Assembly: GCA_027924585.1 (NCBI GenBank)
Contig: BSBM01000068.1
Coordinates: 13,117,501 to 13,181,500 of the forward strand
Length of the DNA stretch: 64,000 bases
Source of the DNA: Larix kaempferi
Taxonomy: Eukaryota > Streptophyta > Pinopsida > Pinales > Pinaceae
Direction of reading: 5' to 3'
The position numbers were made by a program, and so were the translations under genes. This document shows, piece by piece, positions 31,626-44,427 of the stretch; position 1 is the first letter of the stretch, and each line of letters begins with the position of its first letter. Below the pieces are notes generated by a model. The model made no database searches and was not told where the DNA came from. It was given only the letters and a program-made list of their open reading frames with translations.

Positions 31626-32268
31626 TGTTGATGTATTTGTAACTTCGGAATGTATTTCATATATGTATATTGTATTCCTATAGAGATGTTATTATTCCTC
31701 TATATGGAAGTGTTTGTATTCCTATAGAGATGTTATTATTCCTCTATACGGAAGTGTCGTCATTTATATTGTAAGTGTCGTAACTTATACTTGATGGGTT
31801 ATTAGACCACCTTGGTGGGGTCGGCCCTGTATGAGTCATGTGGGTCAAAGGGTTATTAGAACACCCTATTGGGGGTCAGCCTAGTCAACATTATGTTATG
31901 TGGTTAAGTTAGGGCCGACCTAGTTGAGTAAAGGTTAAGTGATGCAGTGTATAAATAGAGAGTGTATCTCTCTCATTTTACACATTCTATTATTTTCTCA
32001 CACACTCATTGGAGAATGGCCCATGAGTGGAGGGGGAGAAGCTACTGCTAGGAGGACTATCTCTTGTAATTGGGTTGTATCATTGCTCTATCTATCTCTG
32101 AGGAAGTTGCTGGGTTTTTCACCTTCTTGGTTTTCCCCAGGGAAACTCTGTGTCTCTTGTGTGCTTGCATTATTGTGTCCATGATTGATATGTTGTAGAT
32201 ATGCTGTACATGTTATTCTCTCAGTTAAGATCCTAGATCAGATTGAAGTAAATTCTGAAAAACTAACC
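31626..32268 (+). repeat. 5' LTR of copia element B
   Basis: Starts TGTTGATGTA; TATA box TATAAATA at 31950-31957. Its last base is C instead of A (ACTAACC versus ACTAACA in the 3' copy), a point change in the conserved CA end. Confidence 0.88.
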
Positions 32269-32280
32269 TGGTATCAGAGC
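32269..32280 (+). promoter_or_regulatory. tRNA-Met primer binding site of element B
   Basis: TGGTATCAGAGC directly after the 5' LTR, same primer as element A. Confidence 0.9.
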
Positions 32281-34859
32281 TAGCCTAAAAGAAGGCATGG
32301 TATGGCATGTATGACACTTGTTGCACTTGCGATGCTAGGGCTTGATATAGCAAAAACCAGTCATCGTAGCACTTTCGCTATAAATCCATTTTGGCAAAGT
32401 TTTTGGATCTGAAACTTTTACAGGTCGAAGATCAGATCCCCATGTACCTTGTTTCTAAAGGAAAATTTCTAATTCGTTGTTATTCGTGGTTTATGATCTG
32501 TACAATCTAGGGTTTCTGCCTCTTTCAGATCTGAGTCATAAACAGGTGACCTAGGAAAAAAGGTCATAACTTGGGCTAGGAAGATCCAAATGAAATTTCG
32601 TAAATAGTGACAAGTAGGGCATGGACTGTACTTTCATAGGCTAAAGGTTCAGAGGCCGAAAGTGAACCAATGACATGTGGCACTCGGTACAAGTTTGCTC
32701 TCCTGTTTTATCCCATAAACAGGTCATGTTGCGACACTTGGCATAAATATCTCTAAGAGAATCCAATTGAGGTCAGACCTATGGGGTTGGAAAGATGACA
32801 GGTCGAGATACCACAGGAAGAAGTTTCAGACCCTGTGGATTTGTAATTTTGGAGTTACACCAGAAACAATCAGGTGCATATTTCTGTCAAAACATAATTG
32901 GATTTCGAGCACCTTCATTCATGGCTCCGGGAATTAGGGTTTCGGAGAAAGTTGATATTTTTGTAATCAGAGACCACAGCTGAATGCTACTCATCAAAAT
33001 AGAAATTTAGAGACCAAGATCAAATTTTTTGGTTGGGTAGAAGGCTGGGCTTGCTCAAACCCTAGTTCGGGACTTTGATCTGTGACCACAGCTGGAAGCT
33101 CCTCAAAAAAATCGAAGTTTAGAGATTTGGATCGAACCTTTTGGTTGGGAAGAAGGGTGGGATTTATCAAACCCTAGTTCGGGATCCTGTCTAGAATATC
33201 TAGAAGTTTCAAAGGCAATTTTGAGGGGTGAAACTTTGCGGTTTTTAAATTCTGAGTATACTGGCTTGATCAGCTCATCAAGGCACATCTTTCTATCCTT
33301 TCAGAAGTTTGAAATTCAAAGTTTGAATTTTTAGGGTTTCTCTGACAAACCCTAATCCAGCTCCAGATCTAGTTCCTGCAAATCAAGTGGATTGGGTTAA
33401 TCCTAGAAGAGAATGGATTGGTCACCTGCATAAGTTCCTGTTTTAGAGGGAGATGAGGCTAAGGCCTTACATAAGAAAATTACAAGCAATCTCGACAGGT
33501 ATGACTTATCCAGGTATGTTTCAAGATTTGTTCACGATTAAGTTTATGGTATGTTTGTCTTCATATTATTACAGTTAGTACAATCTTGATTAAATTTAGA
33601 CTTGTTGTATCACCTTAATAAAATTATGAATGCATGATAGAAGATATTCATTGATTAGGGTGTTGACACTTATGATTGTACTAATGCATTATGGTGTTGT
33701 ATGAGGTTTATGTTTTCCACCAACATGAAAGTTACACCAAGAAAGACAAATCATGTTCTAGTTCAAGAACACATGATCATGGTGACATGAAGACAAAGAT
33801 TCATCCATTGTCATGGATCACATAGAAGATCTATTTACGAGGTATGTAATGGTCAACTTATGAGATATGCAGGTTACTAACACAAGTCATTGAAGAGAAC
33901 AAGAAGACATCATGTAGGTATGTTAGACATAACTAGCTAACATACTAATCCAGGGATGTTTTTCCTATATCAAGTTAGAATCCTACCTTGTGATAGGATC
34001 TCTTATATAAGTATACATGGCATGATTGATAATGATTATTCATAGGTTTGAATAATCATGGGTTTATGCATATTATGTCTCTTACCTTGATTGATGATAT
34101 GACTAACCAGAAAAGTCATTTGGTCAAATAAGAATATGCATGAGTAAAAGAAGTATTCCCTGAAACCTTGAATACTAATGTTTATTATCTGTGTTTGAAA
34201 TGATCATGACTATACATGTTTAAGATTATTGTGATTATACTAATGGATGTATGTATGCATGAGACCTCGAGGATAACACAATGATGATACTAGTAAGTAT
34301 GCATAAGTGATCGAGGATGGATATTAGTTCAAGGACAGGTAATACAGGAAGCAAAGATCAAGAGGGAGCACACTCCAATAGCTCCTGCAAGGAAGCAAAT
34401 ATTGAGAGGGATTCCACCCTACAAACAAACAAATATAAGTATTTGATTGTTTAAATAATACTGTTCAATGATGTATATACTGATGTTCCTAGAATTAGGC
34501 TGTGTATTTTGACATATTAGAATAATTACATTAATGAACAACATACTACTAATATGCATGTAATGGGTAAGTGGCCTATGGCATTATATAGCATTCCATT
34601 GCTACTTATCTAGAATGAAACCTCTTTGCTGACATGTTGAGAGTAGTGCAAAACTCTTAACAATGTTTTGGTAGATATTAGAAGGCATCTAGAAAGTTAT
34701 AGGATATGGATGAATGTTGTATTGAAGCATTGGCTAAAATAATTGCATGACTGTATGACATATTTCTTTATGTGTAAGAATTTGTTCTAAAAACTATGAA
34801 ATGTTTCTAATCATGCAATTTAACTTGTTCTGTAGGAAAGATTGTATACCATCACCTAC

Positions 34860-36260
34860 AAAATAAGGACTGCAACATTTGTTTCAGCAACAAAGTTATC
34901 TATTGAAGATATTGAATTTCCTAGGATTCGGGAAGAATGCCATGATCAAAGAGTACCAGTCGATCATGAAGAATGATGTTTGGGATGCAATTCCAAGACC
35001 TGAAAGAAAGTCTGCTGTGACTTCCAAATGGATTTGTAAGATCAAGCATGCTGTAGATGGTAGCATAGAGAAATACAAAGTGAGATTTGTAGCTCATGGC
35101 TTCTCCCAGAAAAGGGGATAGACTATGAAGAGACTTTTGCTCCTGTAGTCAGATACACTTCCATCAAATCAATACTTGCTCTGGCTGCAGTGATGAAGTG
35201 GAAGATACACCAGATGGATGTCAAGACAACTTTCTTGAATGGTGTAGTCGAGGAGGAAGTGTATGTGGAGTAGCCACTTGGTTTTGAGACACATGAAAAG
35301 GAGTCATATGTGTGCAGACTGAAGAAATCCTTGTATGGCTTGAAGCAAGCTCCTAGGACTTGGTATGGTAGGATGGACAACTTTCTATCCAGTTGGGCTT
35401 TACTAAGAGTAAAGCAAATTCCAACCTTTACTACAAGGTTGAGGAAGGCAATCCTGTGATACTACTATTGTATGTGGATGACCCGTTTGTAACAGGTGAG
35501 GATGGGTTGATTGCTGACACCAAGAGGAAGCTTTCTACCGAGTTTGAGATGAAGGATTTGGGGATGATCCACTATTTTCAAGGCATGGAGGTGTGGCAGA
35601 GTGCAGATGGGATATTCCTTGGACAAGAGAATATGCAGTAGAGATCCTGAAGAGGTTTGGGATGATGGACTGCAAGGCCATGGCTACACCTATGGCATCG
35701 AACCTGAAGCTTCTATGTGATGCTTCATCTGATCCGGTTGATGTCACTATGTATTGTCAGATGATTGGGTCCTTGATGTACCTGATGAATACAAGACCAG
35801 GTATTTGCTTTGCAGTGAACACATTGAGCTAGTTCTTGATAGATCCGAGAGGTGTTCACCTGGTTGCTGTAAAGCATATTCTGAGGTACCTGAAGGATAC
35901 AGTTGATTATGGACTCAAGTATGATGCAAATCAAAAGTTTAACCTGCAAGGTTATGTTGATTCAGATTAGGCAAGTAGTGCTACAGATAGGAAGAGCACT
36001 TTTGGGTGTTGTTTAAGTATGGGATTAGGTGTGATCTCTTGGTTTAGTAGGAAGCAATCCTACGTAGCACTGAGTACATCCGAGGCAGAGTATGTTGCAA
36101 CATGTTCGGTTAGTTGTGAGGAGCAGTGAAGCTCCTGTATGTTGTGATGGATGAGCAGATTGCAGATGTGTTGACCAAACCACTAGCTAGATTGAAGTTT
36201 GAGTACTTCAGAGAGAGGATTTGTGTTCTTCAGATTGACGACACTTCGAGGAAGAAGTGA
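34860..36260 (+). pseudogene. Broken copia RT-RNase H of element B
   Basis: Motifs in order: AMIKEYQSIMKNDVWD and KWICKIKHAVDGSIEKYKVR (34930-35085), YEETFAPVVRYTSIKSI (35126), MDVKTTFLNGVVEEEVYVE (35213), [15 protein letters not shown] (35317), LLLYVDDPFVTG (35465, catalytic YVDD intact), EMKDLGMIHYF (35548), GSLMYLMNTRPGICFAVN (35768) and SRKQSYVALSTSEAEYVA (36044). A TAG replaces CAG after VYVE (near 35272) and another follows the CFAVNTLS segment (near 35828), and frames shift several times. It is a better-preserved relative of the fragments in A and C. Confidence 0.88.
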
Positions 36261-36339
36261 TGGACATATTTTTTGGAAGCCATTCCAAGCATGGTGATAG
36301 GAGGATCCTTCCCATGGCTGTGGATGTAAGCGTTGGATG

Positions 36340-37240
36340 ATGAGCATCAGGACGATGCTCCAGTTACTGTTCTGTATATGCATCATGTTGGATGCTTGTT
36401 ATGATCAGTTGGATCATGTATATGTATATGCATCATGTTGGATGCTTGGACCATGTATTTGTATATGTATCAGGTGGATACGTTGTATGATCAGGAAAAT
36501 CATGTATGTTGATATATATCAGGTGGATACATTGTATGATCAAGTGGATCATGTATCTATGTATGTATCAGGTGGATACATTGTATGATCAGGTGGATCA
36601 TGTATGATGATATGTATCAGGTAGATACTTGGTATGCATCAAGTGGATGCATTATATGATCAAGATGATCATGGATGACAAGCTTCAAGATGTTGCTCCA
36701 AATGACATGCATCACGATGATGTAGTGATGATGATCAGGATGATCATATGTGATGACATGTATCAGGTGGATACATTACATAATCCGTTGGATTATTTTT
36801 TATGAGTTTCGAAGACACAGATGCACATGAACGTTTCAGACATGGTTGTAGATTTGTTCTCCCATGGTCATGATGTAATTGTTGGGCTTTTACAACATGG
36901 TGGTAGATGTGTTCTCCCATGGTCGTGATGTAATTGCCAAGGCCATTCGAGCATGGTTGTATATGTGTTCTCCCATTGCCGCGATATAAGTGTTGGGGCC
37001 ATTCGAGCATGGTTGTAGATGTGTTCTCCCATGGCTGCGATATAAGTGATGGGGCCATTCGAGCAGGGTTGTAGATGTGTTCTCCCATGGCTGTGATATA
37101 AGTGTTGGGCCATTTGAGCATGGTTGCAGATGTGTTCTCCCATGGCTGCAATATAAGTGCTATTCCATTCTTGCATGGTTGTAGATGTGTTCTCCCATGG
37201 CGTAGATGTAAGTGTTGTGTGATGTGCATCTGGGTTGTGC
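36340..37240 (+). repeat. Tandem-repeat block of element B
   Basis: 36390-36640 holds GTATCAGGTGGATACATTGT and GATCAGGTGGATCATGTAT units. 36840-37210 holds about seven units of roughly 56 bp with GATGTGTTCTCCCATGGC and ATAAGTG...GGCCATTCGAGCATGGTT. The long minus-strand frame over this part (36744-37307) is a by-product of the repeat. It lies between the end of pol and the 3' LTR, as in A and C. Confidence 0.85.
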
Positions 37241-37644
37241 TTCGTGAACGATGATCATGAGTATCAGGATGATACTCTATGGCCATGGACAGGTTGTGCA
37301 ATAGCATGTAAAAGGTCCTAGGAGATCCAATAGGCTAAGCTGTGTGCTCGTAATCAATCCTGGGATGCTCTTTCGAGGTTTTGTTGACTCATGTAATAAG
37401 TCTTGAGGATTCCACAGTATGGCCAATGATGATGAAGACCTACAGGTGGTGGGTCTACATCCAGTATGAAAAAGTACCGGCTCTGTAGAACTTCCTATGA
37501 TGAGTAGATCGGAGATTGATTGAGATAGCAGCAACAATGACGATGACGATGATTCGAGGACGTTGATTCGCTGATGATGATCCAGAGAAGAAGACTTGTG
37601 CTAGCAGATCTGTGTCCATAAATACCTTCCTAGTTAAGAGGGAG

Positions 37645-38280
37645 TGTTGATGTATTTGTAACTTTAGAATGTATTTCATATATGTATATTGTATTCTTAT
37701 AGATATTTTATTATTCCTCTATTCAGAAGTGTTTGTATTCCTATAGAGATGTTATTATTCCTCTATACGGAAGTGTTGTCATTTATATTGTAAGTGTCGT
37801 AACTTATACTTGATGGGTTATTAGACCACCTTGGTTGGGTTGGCCTTATATGATTCATGTGGGTCAAAGGGTTATTAGACCACCCTCTTGGGGGTCGGTG
37901 CAGTCAGCATTATGTTATGTGGTTAAGTTAGGGCCAACCTAGTTGAGTAAAGGTCAAGTGATGCAGTGTATAAATAGAGAGTGTGTCTCTCTCATTTTAC
38001 ACATTATATTCACACACTCATTGGAGAGTGGCGCACTAGTGGAGGAGGAGAAGCTGCTTCTAGGAGGACTATCTCTTATACTTGGGTTGTATCATTGCTC
38101 TATCTATCTCTGAGGAAGTTGCAGGGTTTTTCACCTTCTTGGTTTTCCTCGGTGAAACTCTGTGTCTCTTGTGTGCTTGCATTATTGTGTCCATGATTGA
38201 TATGTTGTAAATATGCTGTACATGTTATTCTCTCAGTTAAGATCCTAGATCAGATTGAAGTAAATTTTGAAAAACTAACA
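37645..38280 (+). repeat. 3' LTR of copia element B
   Basis: Copy of 31626-32268 with scattered differences; starts TGTTGATGTA, ends CTAACA, TATA box at 37969-37976, followed by CTTGA. Confidence 0.88.
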
Positions 38281-38285
38281 CTTGA

Positions 38286-40073
38286 TCACAGTGAAATCTA
38301 ATAACAAATAGGTCCATGATATCAAACTACTGCTTGTATCTGCAAGATCCAGTCATGGTTGGAAATCTGTCAAAGTTAACAAGACAACATGGCATGCTTC
38401 TTTAAAATTTAGCATCTTACTATATTCTTCTACAAGCAGGCCCAGTGACCAAATGTGTTGCAAAGGGCAAGTCAACCAAATCAAGAAGGTTGATCATGAC
38501 ATTGAAAATCAAAATAACAGAAATTTTTTATGTCAGCAACAATCGTCCATATTCTGAGTCCATTACAACTTGGCTCATGATGAATTCAGAGTCAGTCGAA
38601 TTGGCTAGGCTAAATTTAACTAGTTATAGAGCCTTGTTGATAATACACAGCCACATAAAACACTTACATATAACTTCCATCTTGGATATCCTCTCTTTGT
38701 CCACAAAAATATAACTATATTATTGGCAAAATCCCAAATAACATTGTATGGACACATTGAATAAATAACATTACCAATCTCAGAAGTTCTACATTCATGG
38801 ATTCCTGGGATATTCGACTTCACTGACCTCTGCATCTTCCTACAGATTTAGAGACAACCACCCAGAAATCTAATTAAATAGAAAAAAGAATTTCTACTTA
38901 CATTTGTATTCAGCAATTTAGGCAGGTAAGATGGGGAAATCCTTCCAAAGAAGGAGGGTCCCAAATATTTTTTCAAAATCCTAGGGGAGGTGTTGTCCTA
39001 ACAACTAATGGCGATTCGCTGGTGAACACAGATCTCTGAAACAAACTCACCTAAAATATGAAAACTCTCAAAGTGTCGATTGCATGAGAAGCTGAAGGTC
39101 TTCATAGTTCAGTTCCGAAAGATGCATTGATAGCTCTTTTTTTTTTTGTAGGTGATAAAGGGGAAAGGTAACTTTGACTCAACTTCCTTTGAAACTCTCT
39201 TAGGGTCGAACTGGTGATCTTTTAGAAAAGGTCGTCTTTCAGAAGCTTCAAAGTATAGGACTCCACCGGGTAGTGGCAAGATCTCACAGGAACATTCATT
39301 TGTTCCTCATTCTCATGCTCTCACATCATTTAGATGTTTCTTTAATTCTTGGCTTTAGCCATTTCAAGTCTTCCAGAAATATATTTATTCTACTTTTGAG
39401 GTTTAGATATAAGTTCTTCAATCCATAATGTCCTTTTGTGTGAATAGAAGCTTTAATTTCGTGATTCATGGACGGAGAAGAACTTTGCTGGGCTATTTTG
39501 TTAGACAACTTTCTTTGGTTTACTCGAGCTTATTGTTATTTTCTCGGCCATGCTTCAATTGAGGCGAGAATTTCTGGAAACCAGACTCTTTGATATGTGC
39601 CTTTGGGCATTACTTGTAGCATGGGATCATTTTAAATACCATGTATCTGTGAGACATGCTTCCTCTCCATGGGTCCAACCATAGTCAACTTCTTGAGACC
39701 ATCATTATTATTAGAGTGAATAAGCCCTGAGATAGTTAAAATGGAAACGTTGGATATTAGTTATTTGACAAGGATTACTTCGACCAATCAGAAGGGAGAA
39801 CTAATGCATTCCAGGATACTGACCAATGAAGGTGAGGCTACGAATATGCATTCCACTTATTTGTGAGCTTCTGATGATGTCTGAGTTTTCTGGAGTCTCA
39901 TTCATCTAGCTACACCATGATGAAGTTTTGGCTTTATTGAAAGCAGAATGAGCAAAAAATAAACTGACTAGTCACTGAAGGCAACTTAAAGAAAACTAGA
40001 TCAAAGCAAAAGTAGTGAAGACAAACCAAAATAAAGAAAGCGTGTTTTATTTATGTACACAACCTGCAGAGGT
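38286..40073. other. Region between element B and the gypsy coding part
   Basis: No gene is supported. The part nearest 40073 should be the 3' non-coding region and LTR of the minus-strand gypsy element, but I cannot recognise an LTR end or its partner copy. A T-run lies at 39138-39148. Confidence 0.35.
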
Positions 40074-41149
40074 TTATGCAAAGTACGGCTTTAGAGGAAG
40101 GCTATTGAGAGGAAGGTTTAGTTCCTCTCCTTGTAGGTTTTTCACTTTATAGGTTGATGGGCCCAGCTTCTCAGAAATTTGATAAGGACCGAGCCACAGG
40201 TGTTGAAATTTTGTGTGCATTCCCTTACCATCGTGTTGGTGATCCCACTTGAGGATTAAGTCCCCTACATCGAAAGTTCTCTTCTCGGATTTTCTTTTAT
40301 CAAACCATCGCTTGACAATGTCTTGGTGATGATGAAAACATTCTTTGGCCCTTTCCCTTGACTCTTCCAGTTTTATCAGAGTATCAATTCTAGACTGTAA
40401 CGCTTGGCTGCTAGTCCCTCGAGAGGATTGGGCTAACTTCAAGGAGGGGAGTAATACGTTCGATGGGAAAATGGATTCTTTGCCATAGACCAGGTTGAAA
40501 GGAGAGGCTCCTAAGGCATCTTTAGGTGTTACCCTATCAGCCCATAGAGCATTAGGGAGGGCTGTGTGCCAGCTCCTTTGATTTTCAATCATGGTTTTTT
40601 TAAGATACGGATGAGGTTTTTATTGGTTGATTCGGCTAAACCGTTTCCCTAAGGGTAGTAATTGGTTGAATAATGTAATTTGATTCCCCTTTCAAAAGTG
40701 AATTCATTAATCTTTATTAATGAAAAATAAGGCGCATTATAAAAAACCAGGGAAATTGGAACCCCAAACCTAGTTATGATATTCTCCTCCAAGAAGTTGA
40801 TGACCGTGTCTTCATTAGCTTTCTTTAGGGGAACAGATTCCACCCATCTCGTGAAATAATCTATAGCGGTCAGAATGTACCGATGCTGCAATGAAGAGTT
40901 GGGATTTATTTCCCCAATTATGTCTATGCCCCACTGCTCGAATGGTTCAGTAATGATGACTGGCTGCAGAGGCCCTGCTACTTTGGGTAGCTTTCCAGTG
41001 CTCCTTTGGCATACATCACAATTTCTCGCATAGGCATGGGCACCTTTGAAGAGAGTAGGCCAATAATATTCTGCTCTTAGGATTTTGTGAGTTGTAGTAT
41101 CCCCTGAATAATGTCCTCCAGCAGGTCCGTCATGTAGTTCTTTGACCAC
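40074..41149 (-). pseudogene. Gypsy integrase remnant
   Basis: The zinc-binding HHCC region (GGHYSGDTTTHKIL ... CDVCQRSTGKL) and the catalytic core with WGIDIIGEINP (first Asp) are present. The second catalytic Asp is replaced: the motif reads SLVFYNAPYFS where DNAPYF is expected. The Glu motif AESTNKN lies at about 40605-40625, in another frame after a stop. The C-terminal domain (40592-40074) has PYQISEKLGPSTYKVKNLQG and ends at PYFA. Integrase inserts the DNA copy into the genome; this one cannot. Confidence 0.88.
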
Positions 41150-41299
41150 GCTAATAGCATCTTCCTTTTCTAAACATCTGAGATAAATGCCATCATAATT
41201 TTTTCTGAAGAGTACTCCTTCAATGATCTGCTAGGATGCTAATTTAAGATGGAGGGCTCTTCTTTGTTCCGAGCTCCAGTGTTCTAGTAAGTACCCTGA

Positions 41300-42690
41300 C
41301 TATAAGTAATGTACCATATCCCTGTACCAAGACTCTGGAGCTGTGAAGATTGAACACACATCTATCATGTTCAGTTCTGCTTCATTCCTCCAATCTAGCT
41401 CTTCGTTAGTTGGGTTTTGAGTGAGTAAATTACATAGGCCTTGACCTTTAATAATGCTAGCGGGATTGAATTCTAAGTCATATTCCTGGAGGGCAGTGAC
41501 CCAATTCCCTCTTCTTTCTCCCAATTCCTTTTGAATGAAAAGAGTTCTAATAGCAGGATGAGGGACTATAACCCTTGTCCTATTTTTTAGAATATATGGC
41601 CTGAACTGTTTTACTTCTTTGAAGACTACATATGCTTGTTTTTCTACCATGGGATAGTTTAGCTCGGCACCTTGCAGACCAGCGCTCATAAAAGAGATTG
41701 GATATTCATCTCCCGTTTCTATCTTTTGAGTTAGGACAACTGCGAGAGAATCATCAGAGGAAAACGTATACATTATAAAATCTTTGTCAAAGTCCGAGCT
41801 TCTTAAAGAAGGTGCCTTGGCTATTGCTGCTTTGATCTCTTTGAATGCAACCTTTTCCAAGTCTTTCCATTTAAATTGTACATCCTGCTTAACCATTTGC
41901 TGCAATGGTTTAACTATCTGGGTGAAATCCGGAACGAATCTTCGGACAAAATTTATGGTGCCCATGAATGATTGCATGGATTTCTTGCTGTGAGGCGTGG
42001 GGATCTTATTGATAACTTGGACCCTCTCTTGATCTATTGAGATTCCTTCCTTAGAGATGATATGACCAAGAAGTTTTCCTTCAAGAACCGCAAAAATGCT
42101 CTTCTTAGGGTTCAAGGAAATACCATACTTCCTGCAACGGTCGAAGATTTGCTTTAGGTGAGAAACTTGATCTTCTCTTCTTTTGGAAAAGACCGTGACA
42201 TCATCCAAGTATACTACTAAGAATCGACCGCTCAATCCTTGGAAGGCGATATCCATGGCTTGCTGAAAAGTGGCTCCTGCGTTAATTAAACCAAAAGGCA
42301 TTCTCCGGTATGCAAAAGTTCCCCACTTAGTGCGAAAAGTAGTCTTGAGTCGATCTTCTTCTGATACTAGAACTTGATTGTAACCAGAGAAACCATCCAG
42401 TAAGGAGAATAGTTCGGATCCTGATACCAACTGCAATATTTGATCCATCGGGGGAGCTGGGTAATTGTCTTTATTGGAAGCCCTATTCAAGTTCTGGAAA
42501 TCTACGCACAACTTGATTTCTCCTGATTTCTTCCGCACAGGGCCTAGATTAGCCACCCGTTCAGAATGCCGAACTTTGAAAATGATTTTGGCATCCAACA
42601 ACTTTTTTAATTCTTTCTAGATTAGAGGCTCAAGTGTTGGATGCATTCTCCTTAACTGTTGCTGGAAAGTCTTAACTCCTTCTTTCATAG
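41300..42690 (-). pseudogene. Gypsy reverse transcriptase-RNase H
   Basis: A 433-residue open frame (42601-41300) with the RT motifs VRKKSGEIKLCVDFQNLNRA, LLDGFSGYNQVLV, RMPFGLINAGATFQQAMD and the catalytic YLDD, followed by an RNase H region (SSDDSLAVVLTQK, LNYPMVEKQAYVVFK). The true start lies upstream: the frame continues beyond a single TAG near 42619, which stands where CAG (Gln) is expected, into RRMHPTLEPLI. It is the best-preserved gene of this element. Confidence 0.88.
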
Positions 42691-43031
42691 GTATTACATG
42701 TTGAATGATACGGGTGTCATATGTTTTCAGATCATCATAGGTCCAAGCGAAGACATCTTTATATTGCTAGAAAATTTTAATGAACCTACTTCTTTCCGCC
42801 GGCGTAAAACATTTTCCCAAATTGACATACTTTGGTTCAGCTTATGTTCCTAAGTTGATCAACTCATATTGCATGGTCGAACTGTGGGTCTTGGCATTCG
42901 CTGGTTTCCTGAATTTGTTTTGCAAGTTGAAGAGGGCCTCTAGCGTTCACACCTTTGGGCATAAAGTTGCCTTGCACTGCGTCTTTATTTCGTAGATCTG
43001 AATCGTGCTTCTCTTCCTCTATAACGGCTTC

Positions 43032-43808
43032 TTAAAACACATCTTCATTGGTTAGGAAACTGATGATCTGTTCATCATCGTCAAATACTCTGAAATTTGT
43101 GATATTGTCTGGCACTGAAGGCCTGAAAATCAATTCAATAGAACATTTGTTATTAGTGGGTACCAATCTGGAAGCGGAAGTAGCTAACAGATCAGCTGCA
43201 ACGTTTTGTAATCTTGGGACAACATTAATATTAAAAGCGTCAAAGCAAGAGATTAAATTCCAGACTTCTACTTGATAACCTTTTAAATGAGGTGAAAGAC
43301 AATGAATCATATTTCTTACTTGTCTAACCACAATTTCAGAATCACCAATGACTGTCAAAAATTTAACCTTTAGATCAATGGCCTTTTTCAAACCTTGAAT
43401 GAGAGCTTCGTATTCTGCGGTATTATTAGTACATTCAAACTCTAACCTACATGACAAAAAATATTTATTTTTATTTGGATCGATTAAAATGAAACCAGCT
43501 TCGGATCCTTCCTGTGTCTTGGAGCCATCAAAGTAAAGCATCCAAAAGACATTTTCTTTTCTAACTAAGTTAGTTTGACTATTGTCTAAGTTAGTGACTA
43601 AGTCTACTATGTTACAGTCAATGTCATCAGCCTGCGAAAACTGAAGGAGATCAGGCTGTCTATCCGAAATATGGCTAACTTCTTTTGACTTATAGTTTCC
43701 AGGTTCAATTTCCAAAAAGTAATTTCCTAAAACTGAAGACGAAAAGGCCACTGCTTCATTTTTTCCATCCAGCTGAGTAACATTTTGTTTCATATGTGGT
43801 TCCCTCAA
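43032..43808 (-). pseudogene. Additional RNase H domain upstream of RT in the gypsy element
   Basis: 258-residue frame. About residues 85-225 form an archaeal/plant-type RNase H: MLYFDGSKTQEGSEAGFILI, CTNNTAEYEALIQGLKKA, FLTVIGDSEIVVRQVRNM and NVAADLLATSAS keep the Asp, Glu, Asp and Asp positions. Such a second RNase H is known in Tat-like gypsy elements, usually behind the retroviral RNase H (family knowledge). Here it lies between protease and RT. The frame is followed by several stops before the RT frame begins. Confidence 0.85.
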
Positions 43809-43823
43809 TATCTTAATAGGATT

Positions 43824-44424
43824 TTAACGATTTTGATATGGCAACCATAGATGGGACCAATCGGTTGCAAAATATCCATTAAGTTTCTCAGACCAGTCCC
43901 TACTCAAGATTAGACCGTATGCCTCGGGAATGTCGACCACCATTATATCAATAAACTGACATACTCTGGGATCGGATGACAATCTAATGAGTACATCTTT
44001 CATCTCCCTGATAAGCTTAACAACAGTCCTATCCAATTGGATCATTTGAGACGGGGATGGGATAGGCTGTCCATTAATTTTTTGGGGAAATTGACAAAGG
44101 CATGACATTTGAGCTGGCTCCCGAGTCTACCAAACAGTTGTGGACATTATGATTAAATATTTCAAAGGTCAATAGAAAAGGAAGGGTCTGAGATTTTGAT
44201 TTTCCGCCAATACTTGCTTCATTTATCTCTGGGTTTTCCTCAGTGTCTTCTTCTAGGACAACTATTTGCGGATCTAGTGCTTCCATCAGTTTCTTCTTCT
44301 GTTGTGGTAAACTACACATATAAAAAATGGATACGTTTGCTTTCGTTTTTTTGATATCCTCGATTATATCATAGCTCATGTCACAACCTTTCGAAATCTT
44401 TAATTGATTTTTTGTTTTGTTCAA
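43824..44424 (-). pseudogene. Gypsy protease region
   Basis: The frame 44424-44074 ends with NHNVHNCLVDSGASSNVMP, the aspartic protease active site DSGAS. The domain continues in another frame (44108-43824) with IMVVDIPEAYGLILSRDWSE, the usual second half (ILGRDW-like). The change of frame in the overlap breaks it. Upstream gag is missing beyond 44427. Confidence 0.8.
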
Positions 44425-44427
44425 AGA

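Larger units (their letters stand above)
31626..38280 (+). mobile_element. Ty1/copia-type LTR retrotransposon B, coding-poor
   Basis: LTRs 31626-32268 and 37645-38280, primer site TGGTATCAGAGC at 32269-32280, purine tract AAGAGGGAG right before the 3' LTR, and a target duplication CTTGA on both sides (31621-31625, 38281-38285). Inside are a leader of about 2.6 kb without gag, an interrupted RT-RNase H (34880-36260) and a tandem-repeat block (36340-37240). The LTRs differ from those of A and C in sequence, but the internal plan and some leader words are the same, so it is a sister family. Gag, protease and integrase are absent. Confidence 0.9.
40074..44427 (-). mobile_element. Decayed Ty3/gypsy retrotransposon, minus strand
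   Basis: On the minus strand from 44424 down: aspartic protease, an extra (archaeal-type) RNase H, reverse transcriptase, RNase H, integrase core, integrase C-terminus. This is a Ty3/gypsy order (integrase last) with one added RNase H. Gag is cut off where copia element C begins at 44428; LTRs are not identified. Several stops and frameshifts, and a lost integrase catalytic residue, show it is dead. Confidence 0.85.

Noticed and set aside
36744-37307. 187-residue minus-strand ORF with GRTHLQPC-like repeats
   Set aside because: By-product of the repeat block in element B, antisense to the element.
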